From: Plotosus lineatus
Taxonomy: Eukaryota; Chordata; Actinopteri; Siluriformes; Plotosidae
NCBI GenBank assembly: GCA_024760905.1
Contig: CM045729.1
Location: 76,108,550-76,172,549, forward strand
Direction: 5' to 3'
Length of the DNA: 64,000 nt
The notes under the pieces were generated by a model. That model worked only from the letters and a program-made list of their open reading frames with translations, was not told the DNA's origin and made no database searches. Shown here in pieces: positions 24,243 to 36,100 of the stretch (position 1 is the first letter of the stretch; each line of letters begins with the position of its first letter). The position numbers were made by a program, and so were the translations under genes.

Positions 24243-24960
24243 GCATTGTGGTCAGCAAGTTTATACGGTGATGGTGATGGAGAGATTTTTTTGAAAAGGA
24301 AAGGTTCTAATTCTATTTCATCATCTGAGTGAACTAACCAGACAAAGGCAAGGCCGAAATCCAAACCTGCTTACAAGTACAGATAAAATAAACAGATTCT
24401 GTTGAAATATGAAACTCTGGCAGCATGTGTAAAGTGGCAATCATACAATGTTCACACTCACCAAGCAATAGCACAATTTCCCTGCATTGTGCGAGATAAT
24501 AGTTAAACATTTAAAAAGTCCTGAGGAGAAGATGTGATTTTATTTCTCTTCGGCCTCCACTAAATGCCTCAACTGGGCAAGGGACCCATACAGCTGAGCA
24601 TCAGTTGGTGAAAAGGACACGGCGTTACAGGAGCACGAGGAACTCCCTAAACTGAGACAAAATTGTGGTTTAAAGCTAAGCTTTGCTTGACCTTTAAACA
24701 GGTTTTGGTTGGCTCTTGCCAAGGACTCCATCATTCTGGGAAATAAAGCCATTTTGGCATTGCTCACATTTCCATGACATACCTGTGTGAGGTGGGATTT
24801 TCAATCCCCAACTTCTACAAAACTAAAAAACAGAGAGAAACGGAGAGCTATTGAGAAAGATCTTTGTGTGTGTCTTTCTTCGAGTCCTGACAGGATATCA
24901 GCACTATGTTCATCCAAACAGGCCCAGGTTTCACACTGAGCGAGTCGAAATATGAACAAT
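24243..24960 (+). pseudogene. hAT transposase remnant (ZBED5-like)
   Basis: In shifting plus-strand frames one reads FWLALAKDSI, GNKAILALL and then, across a frameshift, TYLCEVGFS. This order is typical of the C-terminal dimerisation region of hAT transposases related to ZBED5. Upstream (24243-24400) is a possible N-terminal remnant. Numerous stops; clearly non-functional. It belongs to the element at 21341-25159. Confidence 0.6.
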
Positions 24961-25243
24961 TATAAACTACTTTTTTCTTTGAGTTTATTTGATTCCTATT
25001 CAAGACACTTTGATAAGAATAACTTTATATTGCCAATATAGGCTACAGAGTTTCATTTTTTAATATTTCCATCTGGTGGTGTGTCTCATGATTTTTTTCA
25101 ATGGAAAAAAAACAAAAAAAAACAATGTGTCTTGACTCAAAAAAGGTTGAAAAACAGTGTGGTCGAGAATTGGTTTCCATGTAAGTTTCTTATTCAGTAA
25201 TAATAGCGACTGTACACCAAGCATATAGACAGATGAACAAGTG

Positions 25244-25282
25244 AATAAACAAACAAACAAACAAACAAACAAACAAACAAAA
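25244..25282. repeat. (AAAC)n microsatellite
   Basis: About nine AAAC units just left of the Tc1-like element. Confidence 0.95.
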
Positions 25283-25344
25283 AACAGATTAGCACATACT
25301 AGTCCTTCTCAAAAAATTTACATATTGTGATCAAGTTCATTATT

Positions 25345-25449
<105 letters not shown>

Positions 25450-25724
25450 GTACTGATAAAAATTAACCTTTCATATATTTTAGATTCATTGCACACCAGC
25501 TGAAAATGTTCAGGTCTTTTCTTGGTTTAATACTGATGATTTTGGCATACAGCTCATGAAAACCCAAAAATTATTATCTCAAAAAATTAGCATATCATGA
25601 AAAGGTACTCTAAACAAGCTATTAACTTAATCATCTGAATCAACCAATTAACTCTAAACACCTGCAAAAGATTCCTGAGGCTTTTAAAAACTCCCAGCCT
25701 GGTTCATTACTAAAAACCGCAATC

Positions 25725-26657
25725 ATGGGTAAGACTGCCGACCTGACTGCTGTCCAGAAGGCCATCGTTGACAACTTCAAGCAAGAGGGTAAGACACAGA
25801 GAGAAATCTCTGATCGAATAGGCTGTTCCCAGAGTGCTCTATCAATGTTCCTCAGTGAGACGTCTGTGGGAAGGAAAAAGTGTGGCATTAAACTCTGTAC
25901 AACCAGAAGAGGTGACCGGACCCTGAGGAAAATTGCGGAGAAGGGCCGATTCCAGACCTTGGGGGACCTGTGGAAGCAGTGGATTGGGCTACAGGTGCCA
26001 CATTCCCCAGGCAGGTCAAGCCACTTTTGAACCAGAAAGAGCAGCAGAAGCGCCTGACCTGGGCTACAGAGAAGCAGCACTGGACTGTTGCTCAGTGGTC
26101 CAAAGTACTTTTTTCGGATGAAAGCAAATTTTGCATGTCATTTGGAAATCAAGGTGCCAGGGTCTGGAGGAAGACTGGGGAGAAGGAAATGCCAAAATAC
26201 CTGAAGTCCAGTGTCGAGTACCCACAGTCAATGATGATCTGGGGTGCCATGTCAGCTGCTGGTGTTGGTCCACTGTGTTTTATCAAGGGCAGGGTCAATG
26301 CAGCTCGCTATCAGGAGATCTGCTGAAAAGCTTTATGGAAATGAAGATTTCGTTTTTCAGCACGACCTGACACCTGCTCACAGTGCCAAAACCACTGCTA
26401 AATGGTTTACTGACCATGGTATTACTGTGCTCAATTGGCCTGCCAACTCTCCTGACCTGAACCTCATAGAAAATCTGTGGGATATTGTGAAGAGAACGTT
26501 GAGAGACACCAGACCCAACACTGTGGATGAGCTTCAGGCCACTATCGAGGCATCCTGGGCCTCCATAACACCTCAGCAGTCCCACAGGCTGATTGCCTCC
26601 ATGTCATGCCGCATTGAAGCAGTCATTTCTGCAAAAGGATTCCCAACCAAGTATTGA
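25725..26657 (+). pseudogene. Tc1-like transposase, broken (DD34E)
   Basis: It starts at ATG 25725 (MGKTADLTAVQKAIVD) with a helix-turn-helix N-terminus (KTQREISDRIGCSQSALS). The DDE domain shows SDESKF (first D), QHDLTPAHSAKT (second D) and SPDLNLIENLW (E), with 34 residues between second D and E. It ends GFPTKY and a stop at 26657, the usual Tc1 terminus. Two disruptions are visible. A short deletion near 25985-26015, between the DNA-binding and catalytic domains, shifts frame, and another near 26320 shifts it again. It is therefore inactive, although most of the protein remains readable and the copy may be moderately young. Confidence 0.88.
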
Positions 26658-26928
26658 GTGCATAACTGAACATAATTATTTGAAGGTTGACTTTTTTGTA
26701 TTAAAAGCACTCTTTTTATTTGTCGGATGAAATATGCAATTTTTTTTGAGATCGGGATTTTTGGTTCTTATGTATCTTTTTGCCAAAATTATCAATAATA
26801 AAACAATAAAAGGCTTGAACTACTTTAGTTGTGTGTAATGAATATAAAATATATGAAAGTCTAATGTTTACCAGTACATAACAGAAAATAATGCACTTCA
26901 TAACAATATGCTATTTTTTTGAGAAGGG

Positions 26929-26932
<4 letters not shown>

Positions 26933-26977
<45 letters not shown>
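26933..26977. repeat. (TA)n microsatellite
   Basis: It abuts the right end of the Tc1-like element and is followed by a few CA units. Confidence 0.95.
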
Positions 26978-26989
<12 letters not shown>

Positions 26990-27244
26990 TACACAGGGAT
27001 CTCTTCCTTCGTAGTTCTTTATCCGTGCTGCTTAAGTGTATCATGTTTTTTTTGTTTTTTTTTGGGGGGGGGTTTGTTTGTTTTTGTTTTTAAATACAGA
27101 CGCTCCCCAGCTTATGGATGAGTTAGGTTCCAGATGGCCATTCATTAGATGAATTTGTTTGTAAGTTGTTACAGGGCATTATTTAAAAGGGAACGTATGT
27201 TTCAACCCCTTGTATAAGTAACCTATACGAGTTTGTTACAAATA

Positions 27245-27500
27245 AACAACAAACAAACAATTCTTTATTGTCAAAGTACTTTTACATACATTGAAATTTG
27301 GTTTGTGCTCTGGGCACCTGTCGCCACTGTGCAGCGCCAGTTATTGCGTTGTTCTATCCTTTTGATGCTGAGCGCCAAGCAGGAAGCAACAACTACCAAA
27401 TTTTAACGTCTTATGGTATGACGCGGCCAGATTCGAACTCCGACCTTCCGGAGGATAAAGCGGACGCTCTACCAACTGAGCTAAATCCCCGGTTCCGTAT
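27245..27500 (-). mobile_element. SINE-3 (tRNA-like head) nested in MITE
   Basis: On the minus strand the head reads tttagctcagttggtagagc (A box), then gagttcgaatctgg (B box), at about 27497-27420. The body ends in tttgacaataaagaa followed by a ttgtttg repeat tail. The acceptor stem does not pair, so it is not a tRNA gene. The CAATAAAG-type tail resembles CR1/L2-dependent SINEs (inference). Confidence 0.65.
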
Positions 27501-27528
27501 ACTGTTAAAATACCGTATATTGTTCTGT

Positions 27529-27532
<4 letters not shown>

Positions 27533-27605
<73 letters not shown>
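27533..27605. repeat. Compound (TC)n(AC)n microsatellite
   Basis: About 27 bp of TC are followed by about 45 bp of AC. Confidence 0.96.
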
Positions 27606-27609
<4 letters not shown>

Positions 27610-28048
27610 ACACGACAACTGGACAATTGAACTGATTCCATGTTTCAACTCCTGGTTCCTTTCAAGCACAGCACATCTGAACAAATTTACAGAGAGGTTC
27701 ACTTTTATCCAGTTCATTATAATAATGGAGTCAGTTTGTTTCTTCTTTGAACCGTTTCGCAGGAGTTCAGAAATTTAAAGTTCTGCTTCTCTTCCCGGAC
27801 CGTGTCAGTCATGCGTGTCAGTCATGCTCCCCTCTGTCAGAGCTGAGTAATAAGTGGACCTCAGGATAATGTTTAATTATATTTCATACTTATATTTATG
27901 ATATATCTTTCTGTACATTTTATTCCATTTCTATTAGTACTTGTTCTTTAATTTCATTTCACTTTCGGGACCGGATGTTTGTTTCTCCGGATGTTCATAA
28001 AATGAATGTTCGTAAGTGGGGGAGCGTCTGTATTCATCAAATTAAAAA

Positions 28049-28855
28049 AAATAAGGAAAATCTACCAACATCTGTCCTTCTGCTTTCCTGTCCTGGATAC
28101 CACACCTGCCCATCACTTCCTCGTCCCCTCTGTTTCCTGCACCAACATGTCCATTGAAATCTGCCCCAATGACCACTCTTTCATCTTTGGGGGTATTCTG
28201 CATCACTTCATCTAACTCATTCCAGAATCTCTCCTTCTCTTCTAGCTCACATCCTGCTTGTGGGGCATAAGCACTAACAACATTGACCATCATGCCTTCA
28301 AATTCTAACTTGAGACTCATCACTCTGTCTGACACTCTTTTCACTTCTAAAACATTCCCTACTCCATTTCTCTTCCCATCCAAACCATGAAAGAACAGCT
28401 TAAACCCTGCTCCTAAGCTTCTAGATTTGCTACCTTTCCACCTCGTCTCCTGAACACACAGTATGACCACATTCCTCCTCTGCATCATGTCAGCCAGCTC
28501 TCTATGTTTTCTTGTCATAGTTCCAACATTCAAATTCCCTACTCTCAATTGTAGACTCATGCCTTTCCTCTCTCTCTGCTTACGGACATGTTTCCCACCT
28601 GTCCATCTTCAACTTTTTCGACCAACAGTAGTCCAAATTCCACCAGCACCCTGTTGGTTAACAGCACTGATGGCGGTTGTTGTTAACCTGGGCTTCGACC
28701 GATCTGGTATAATTTTCTTAGTTTGGACTCGTATATTATTTGTGGCATTGGTTTTACGCCGGAGGCCCCTCCTGACGCAACCCTCTGTATTTATCCAGGC
28801 TTGGGACTGGCGTGAAGGTGGACACTTGTTTGTGCCCCCCTCACGGCTGCATGAG
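28049..28855 (-). pseudogene. RTE-like LINE 5' segment (EN domain)
   Basis: The minus strand begins with the family 5' end (atgcagccgtgaggggg, 28855 leftward). It encodes the basic leader (LTTTAISAVNQQGAGG) and the apurinic-type endonuclease (DILC-like segment, VQETRWKGSKSRSLGAG, VVSAYAPQAG, VVIGADFNGHVGAGNRG) and stops abruptly at about 28049 inside the ORF. About eight residues after NGVG are deleted and the leader is frameshifted. Loss of the 3' part with a kept 5' end is the reverse of ordinary LINE truncation. Confidence 0.85.
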
Positions 28856-29335
28856 TCGGTGTGACAGAAGAGTTCAAGGTGGACATGGGACTGCATCAAG
28901 GTTCAGCTCTGAGCCCCTTCTTGTTTGCTATGGTGATGCATCCATTGGTGGCTGACAGTTTAGAGAAGAATCTCCACGGACTATGATGTTTGCAGATGAT
29001 CTTGTGATCTGTAGTGAGAGCAGAGAACAAGTGCAGCAAAATCTAGAGAGACGGAGGTATGCCATGGAAAAGAGAGGAATGAAGGTTAGTATCAGTCAGA
29101 CAGAATACATGCGTGTGAACAAGGACCCAGGAGGAATGGTTCCAGTTACAGGGAGCAGAGATAAAGATGGTGGAGGATTTTAAGAACTTAGGCTCAACAG
29201 TCCAGATCAATGCAGAGTGTGGAAAAGAGGTGAAGAAGCGTGTGTTGGCAGGTATGAATGGTTGGAGAAAAGTGTCTGGTGTGATGTGTGATCGGAAGGT
29301 ATCAGTAAGAATGAAAGGAAAAGTGTACAATATGG
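28856..29335 (+). pseudogene. RTE-like LINE RT segment, opposite orientation
   Basis: It begins mid-RT (gtgacagaagagttcaag) and reads ALSPFLFAMVMH, MMFADDLVICSE with the FADD catalytic pair, ERRYAMEKRGMKVS, then EVKKRVLAGMNGWRKVSGV to about 29335. It is joined head-to-head to the 5' segment at 28049-28855. A small deletion after FAMVM and a frameshift near 29160 break it. Confidence 0.82.
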
Positions 29336-29690
29336 TGTCTGCTCCATGTCAGCCACCTCTCTACCTTTTCCTGTCATAATTCCAACATTCAAAGTCCCTT
29401 CCCTCAGTCCTAGACTCAAGTCTTTCCTTTTCTCTCACTCTTCAAAGACACGTCTCCTTCTTTGACCAACAGTAGTCCACTTCCACCAGCATCCTGTTCG
29501 TTAACAGCACTGATGGCGGTCGTTGTTAACCCGGGCCTCGACCAATCCGGTATGAAATTCATTTTGATGCTTCGCATTCTGTGGTTTTGTACAAGTTTTA
29601 TGCCTGATGCCCTTTCTGTTGCAACCCTCTACATTTATCCGGGCTTGGGACCGGCCTGAGGATGGACACTGGCTTGCGCCGGAACCGAAC
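29336..29690 (-). pseudogene. RTE-like LINE second 5' segment
   Basis: Minus strand: the family 5' UTR (gggttgcaacagaaaggg, then the atcagtgctgttaacgaac region) and the beginning of EN (LREGTLNVGIMTGKGRE). It ends at the junction with the plus-strand RT piece. It is a second copy of the 5' region at the same locus. Confidence 0.75.
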
Positions 29691-29694
29691 CCTC

Positions 29695-29824
29695 ATGAAT
29701 AACAGGGGCCTACTGTCCGTATATGTCAGTCACATTGGGTTGGGGGGGTTGATCCTACTTTGCGGAATTCGGTGTTCGTGGGGGGATCTCGGTCTTAATT
29801 AACCGCCGAAAGTGAGGGATCCCT

Positions 29825-29826
<2 letters not shown>
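29695..29826 (-). mobile_element. Tigger/mariner-like terminal fragment
   Basis: The right edge reads gaaagtgagggatccctgta, a terminus of the type seen in pogo/Tigger MITEs (compare 7538, 39930 and 55760). The partner end was not found. Confidence 0.4.
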
Positions 29827-29900
<74 letters not shown>

Positions 29901-29918
29901 GTACACACACACACACAG
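29827..29918. repeat. (CA)n microsatellite
   Basis: About 45 CA units with two interruptions. Confidence 0.97.
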
Positions 29919-29919
29919 G

Positions 29920-30382
29920 CCTACTTTTCATTTGTTTCAAAACTGTTTATTATTGTATCACTATAACAAATCTCTTTAATTAAGTGTGAGCACAAAATTG
30001 CCTATATTAGTTATCATAAATGTGATATTAAATCCATATACACCCATGGATGTGTAAAGTGCATGGCAGATAATTTAATATCTGTGCCATAGCTCAAAAT
30101 GTCAACGTAACAAATAACATGTCACACTGATTTGAAGTCATTTCACACGTTCCTCAGGAAGCTTTGATAAATTTCACCGAGCTGTCAGAGCAGCACAAGG
30201 GCAAAGAAGCAAGCTGACAAGGAGCGATTTAGAAACATACACCAGCACACATGCACTTCCACCAAGGCTGATTTTTAGGTACATTCATTTTAAAAATGCT
30301 GGTGTTGAAATATTTATTAGCCACTGACAAATGCATGCCTAAAATATACCAAGTATAAACAAAAACAACAAAAAAAACAAAA
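29920..30382. other. No recognised gene
   Basis: AT-rich sequence; nothing identified. Confidence 0.55.
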
Positions 30383-30393
30383 CAAAACAAAAA

Positions 30394-30454
<61 letters not shown>
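30383..30454. repeat. Poly-A plus (TA)n
   Basis: An A-rich run passes into about 40 bp of TA and abuts the 3' end of the minus-strand RTE LINE. Confidence 0.93.
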
Positions 30455-30456
<2 letters not shown>

Positions 30457-33135
30457 TCTTCTTGTCCTTTCGGCTGTTCCCTTCAGGGGTCGCCACAGCA
30501 AATGATCTGCCTCCATCTCTCCCTGTCCTCTGCATCTTCTACTCTTACTCCAACGACCTTCATGTCCGCCTTCACCGCATCCATAAATCTTCTCTTTGGT
30601 CTTCCTCTGGGCCTTTTGCCTGGTAGTTCCAACCTCAGCATCCTACGACCAATATACTCACTATCCCTCCTCTGTACATGTCCAAACCATCTCAATCTAG
30701 CCTCTCTGACTTTGTCTCCAAAACATCTAACATGTGCTGTCCCTCTGATGTACTCATTTCTGATCCTATCCATCCTCGTTACTCCCAAAGAGAACCTCAA
30801 CATTTTCATCTCTGCTACCTCCAACTCTGACTCCTGTCTTTTCCCCAGGGCCACTGTCTCTAAACCATACAACATTGCTGGCCTCACCACCGTCTTGTAC
30901 ACTTTTCCCTTCATTCTTGCCGATACTCTCCTATCACACATCACACCGGACACTTTTCTCCATCCATTCCAACCTGCCTGCACGCGCTTCTTCACCTCTT
31001 TTCCCCACTCTCCATTGCTCTGGATTGTTGAGCCTAAGTACTTAAAATCCTCCACCTTCTTTATCTCTGCCCCCTGTAACCTCAAAGTTCCTCTTGGGTC
31101 CTTGTCGTTCACACACATGTATTCTGTCTTACTAGGACTAACCTTCATTCCTCTCCTTTCCAGGGCATACCTCCACCTCTCTAGATTTTCCTCCACTTGG
31201 TCTCTGCTCTCACTACAGATCACGATGTCATCTGCAAACATCATAGTCCATGGAGATTCTTGTCTAACCTCGTCTGTTAGCCTGTCCATCACCATAGCAA
31301 ACAAGAAGGGGCTGAGAGCTGACCCTTGATGCAGTCCCACCTCCACCTTGAACTCTTCTGTCACACCGACAGCACACCTCACCACTGTTTTACATCTCTC
31401 ATACATGTCCTGCACCACTCTAACATACTTCTCTGTCACTCCAGACTTCCTCATACAATACCACAGTTCTTCTCTCGGCACCCTGTCATAGGCTTTCTCC
31501 AGATCCACAAAGGCACAATGCAGCTCCTCTGACCTTCTCTGTACTTCTCTATTAACATCCTCAAAGCAAACACTGCATCTGTGGTGCTCTTTCTGGGCAT
31601 GAAACCAAACTGTTGTTCACAAATGCTGACCTCTGCCCTTAGTCTTGCTTCCACTATTCTTTCCCATAGCTTCATTGTATGGCTCATCAACTTTATCCCT
31701 CTGTAGTTGCCACAACTCTGTACATCTCCCTTGTTCTTAAAAATGGGCACAAGCACACTTCTCCTCCATTCCTCTGGCATCTGCTCACTTTCTAAGACCT
31801 TGTTGAATATTCTTGTCAGAAAATCTACTGCTACCTCCCCTAGACACTTCCATACCTCAACTGGTATGTCATCAGGGCCAACTGCCTTTCCACTCTTCAT
31901 CCTCTTCAATGCCCTCCTCACTTCTCCCTTACTAATCTTTGCTACTTCCTGTTCCTCAACGGTCACCCCTTCTACTCTTTTTTCTCTCTCATTTTCTTCA
32001 TTCATCAGCTCTTCAAAGTACTCTTTCCATCTTCCCAGCACACTTCTGTCATCAGTCAATACATTTCCTCTCTGTCCTTTATCACTCTAACTTGCTGCAT
32101 GTCTTTCCCATCTCTATTTCTCTGCTGTGCTAACCTGTATAGATCATTTTCTCCCTCCTTACTGTTCAACCTATCATACAAGTCATCATACGCCCTCTGT
32201 TTGGCCTTTGACACTGCTACCTTCGCCTTACGCTGTGTCTCCCTGTACTCCTGTTTACTCTCTTCGGTCCTGTCAATGTCCCACTTCTTCTTGGCTAACC
32301 TCTTCTTTTGTACACACTCCTGCACTTCCTCATTCCACCACCAAGTTTCCTTATCTACTTTCTTTCCAGAGGACACACCAAGTACTCTCCTACCGGTCTC
32401 CCTGATCACATTGGCTGTGGTTGTCCAGTCCTCTGGAAGCACTTCCTGACTACCCAAAGCCTGTTTCAACTCCTCCTTGAAGACAACACGACACTCTTCC
32501 TTTTTCAGCTTCCACCACTTTGTCTTCTGCTCTGCCTTTGCCTTTTTCACTTTTCTCACCATCAGTGTCATCCTGCACACCACCATCCTATGCTGTTTGG
32601 CAACACTCTCACCAACTACTACTTTGCAGTCGCTGACTTCCTTCAAATTACATCGCCTGCACAAGATGTAGTCTACCTGTGTGCTCTTACCTCCGCTTTC
32701 ATAAGTCACCCTATGCTTCTGTTTCTTCTTGAAGAAAGTATTCACCACAGCCATTTCCATCCTTTTTGCAAAATCGATCAACATCTGTCCTTCTGTGTTC
32801 CTGTCCTGGATACCAAACCTGCCCATCACTTCCTCGTCCCCTCTGTTGCCTGCACCAACATGTCCATTGAAGTCTGCTCCAATGACCACTCTTTCACCTC
32901 TGGGGGTATTCTGCATCACTTCATCTAAATCACTTCAGAATCTCTCCTTCTCTTCTAGCTTACATCCTGCCTGTGGGGCATAAGCACTAACAACATTGAC
33001 CATCACGCCTTCAATTTCTAACTTGAGACTCATCACTCTGTCTGACACTCTTTTCACGTCTAGAACATTCCTGACAAACCCCTCCTTCAAGATGACTCCT
33101 ACTCCATTTCTCTTCCCATCCACACCATGATAAAA
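30457..33135 (-). mobile_element. RTE-like LINE, 5'-truncated
   Basis: Read on the minus strand, this copy keeps the second half of EN (NGVGVILKEGFVRNVL, then VVIGADFNGHVGAGNRG, 33123-32056), the connector, the RT (31976-30900) and the complete C-terminus to CCGDP and a stop at 30483. It shows the full RT signature: GPDDIPVEVWK, CGNYRGIK, EQQFGFMPRKSTTDA, DLEKAYDRVPRE, GLHQGSALSPFLFAMVMD and MMFADDIVICSE. Frame breaks lie near 32930, 32060 and 31530. The 5' end is lost inside EN at about 33135, typical of incomplete reverse transcription. Very similar to the copy at 57738-60886. Confidence 0.9.
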
Positions 33136-33144
33136 CAGTTTAAT

Positions 33145-36100
33145 ATATCAGGTCAGGGACTATCCCTGCTACTGGTAACATGTAATTCAGTACTACATGC
33201 TGCATGGGAAGGGTAGCTGAGACCCGTTAGCCCTGTAAGGCAACTCATCTAGGAGATGGAAAACTCTGACCCTAAACCTTTACTGCCTTGTGACTCACTC
33301 ACTTGAGAGGAAGGCTTTGGGAGTAAACCCTGAGGAAAAATCCAGAGATGGAGTCCCTAAGGCGGTCCGCTTCTGACATCAGAAACGTTTCAGCACTCCT
33401 GCGACACTGTTGGTGCTAAATTTTACCAGCTTCTGCTGTTCCTTTGGACCCATCAACAGTGTGGAGAGGGGGGATATGATACATGGGCAACAGCTCTTCC
33501 TCCAAAACATTGTTGCCCTGGCTCGCACCCTGGAGAGGTCACTCCAGCTACGCTTCACAGCGTGGAATCAACACGGGAAGCAGCAGATACCGGTTATAAG
33601 CCACAGTGCTCGATTGGTGAAGAGTGTGGCAGCAGGGATTGCTTCTGACGGTGGGAGAGATCTTCAGATTTCACTGGATAGCTACCGCCCGCCTCAAACT
33701 GGGCAGCCCCCAATCAATAAGGTGTTGTCCTGCCACAGTCTGCCTTCCTCATTGGGTGCTTGGGGATCAGGTCAAAAATCGACAAGCAGACTGCAAGACC
33801 CGCACCAGGCAAAACAACAAACGAAAAAGAAAATAGGCCCCCAGTCCTAAAACTGGGAAGCTGGAACATCCGAACAATGACACCTGGACTTTCCCAAGAT
33901 TTACATGCAATCGGTGATACAAGAAAGACAGCCATCATCAACAACGAGCTATAAAGATTAAATGTAGACATTGCTGCTCTGCAGGAAACCTGTCTTGCCG
34001 ACACAGGGACACTCATGGAGAAAGACTACACCTTCTTTTGGCAAGGGAAGAGTGCTGAGGACCGAAGAGAGCATGGAGTTGGATTTGCAGTCAGGAACAC
34101 CCTGCTGAAGATGGTTGAACCAGGAGACAAGGGATCCGAACATCTGATGATCATACGTCTCCATACTTCTGAAGGTTTCATCACCTTTGTCAGTGCCTAT
34201 GCTCCCACTCTTACATCTTCAACAGAAGCTAAGGATGAGTTTTATGCAAGCATGAACAACATCATGTCAAATATACCACCAAAGGAACATGTCATCATCC
34301 TGGGAGACTTCAACGCTCGCGTGGGTGCCGATCACGTTTCCTGGCCTTCCTGTCTAGGACACCATGGAGTTGGCAAGGTCAATGAGAATGGGCAGCGCCT
34401 CCTGGAGTTTTGCTCCTACAATGGACTGTACGTGACCAACTCCTTTCAGACAAAGCCACAACACAAGGTGTCATGGCGTCACCCTCACTCAAAGCATTGG
34501 CATCAGTTAGACATGATCCTGACCCGTCGTACCAACATCAAGTTTGTGTACATCCCCGCACATACCACAGCGCAGACTGTGATACTGACCACTATCTCGT
34601 CTACTGTAAGATCAGGCGTACCCCCAAGAAATTCCACAGCTCTAAACAGAAAGGCAAACCCCGCATGGATACCACCAGCATGCACCTACCAGAGAAAGTT
34701 TTGGAATTTGCCAAGTTTCTCCAAGAAGCACTGTCTGCTGAACACCAACAAAGCTCTGCCTCTGAGAAATGGGATCACATCCGAAATGCCATTCAGAAAA
34801 CAGCCTTTGTGACCTTTGGGAAGAAGACCTCTAAGAACAATGACTGGTTTGATGCCAAGTCCACTGAGATGTCCCCTGTGATTGAAGCAAAAACGTACTG
34901 CTCTCGCTGAATACAAGTGCTCCCCAAGTGAGAAATTCCTGTAAGCACTCAGAGCTGCCAAAAGCAAAGTACAACAGACTGCAAGACGTTGTGCCAATGA
35001 ATACTGGCAACAGCTCAGTGCCTCCATCCAGACTGCAGCTGCCACAGGCAACATTAGAGGAATGTACGAGGGCATCAAGGCAGCTCTAGGGCCCACACAG
35101 CAAGACAGCCCCACTTAAGTCCACCAGTGGGGCGATGATCACAGACAAGGGCAAGCAGATGGACAGGTGGGTTGAGCATTACTCAGAGCTGTATTCAAGA
35201 TAGAACATAGTTACCGCTGCAGCCCACGATGAAATCAAACCTCTACCCATCATGGAGGAGCTAGATGCTAAACCAACTCTTGCTGAGCTCTGCAAAGCAA
35301 TTGACAGCCTAGTCAGCGGAAAAGCACCTGGTGCCGATGGCATACCACCCGACTTAATAAAGTGCTGTAAAGACACCATACTACAACCTCTTCATTATGT
35401 CCTATGCCAATGCTGGAGAGAGGGAGCTGTGCCACAAGACATGAGGGATGCTAAGATTGTCACCCTCTACAAGAACAAGGGTGAAAGGAGTGATTGCAAC
35501 AACTAAAGAGGTATCTCTCTCCTGAGCATTGTGGGAAAACTCTACGCCTGTGTCTTGCTTGTCCGTCTTCAAAAACTTGCAGTGAACTGCAGTGAACAAC
35601 ACAAGCCACTATATATAGCCTTCATAGACCTGACCAAGGCCTTTGACCTCATCAGCAGGGAAGGACTTTTCAGCATCCTTCCAAAGATTGGTTGCCCTCC
35701 TAAACTTCACAGCCTCATCAGATCCTTTCACAATGGCATGAGGGCAACAATCCAGTATAAAGGCAGTATGTCCAACTCATTCGACATCAAGAGTGGAGTG
35801 AAGCAGGGATGCGTTCTTGCTCCTACTCTCTTTGGAATCAGTTTTTGCTATGCTTATAAAGCACGCTTTTGAAACTGCAACTGAAGGTGTACATCTACGA
35901 ACAAGATCTGATGGTCGACTTTTCCACTTCGCTCGACTGAAAGTGAAAATAAAAGTGAGAGAGAAAATTGTTAGAGATATGCTTTTTGCTGATGATGTTG
36001 CTGTGACTTCACACACTGAGCATGAAATTCAATGCCTCATTGACAGGTTCTCCCAGGCCTGCAAAGACTTCGGACTGACAATCAGCCTGAAAGAGACCAA

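Larger units (their letters stand above)
21341..25159 (+). mobile_element. hAT element interrupted by RTE LINE
   Basis: Terminal inverted repeats are cagtgtttttcaacc at 21341 and ggttgaaaaacagtg at 25145-25159 (14 of 15 bases complementary). The flanking octamers tgatagag and tggtcgag agree at 6 of 8 positions, as expected for an old 8-bp hAT target duplication. Without the nested LINE at 21565-24166 the element is about 1.2 kb and keeps only remnants of transposase sequence. Confidence 0.7.
27097..28030. mobile_element. TA-flanked MITE (mariner/Tigger-like)
   Basis: The left end cagacgctccccagctta and right end gtaagtgggggagcgtctg form ~19-bp terminal inverted repeats, each bordered by TA (27095-27096 and 28031-28032). 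There is no transposase. It carries a SINE and a TC/CA microsatellite, which probably arrived after it. Confidence 0.7.

Noticed and set aside
27420..27497. tRNA gene on the minus strand
   Set aside because: A and B boxes look good, but the 3' acceptor strand does not pair with the 5' end and a SINE body follows.
30502..31329. 275-codon plus-strand frame opposite the RTE LINE
   Set aside because: It is the antisense shadow of the RTE RT frame. The same antisense frame appears opposite the copy at 57738-60886.
34015..34812. A host endonuclease/exonuclease gene
   Set aside because: It is the EN part of LINE-2, contiguous with its RT and C-terminal finger.
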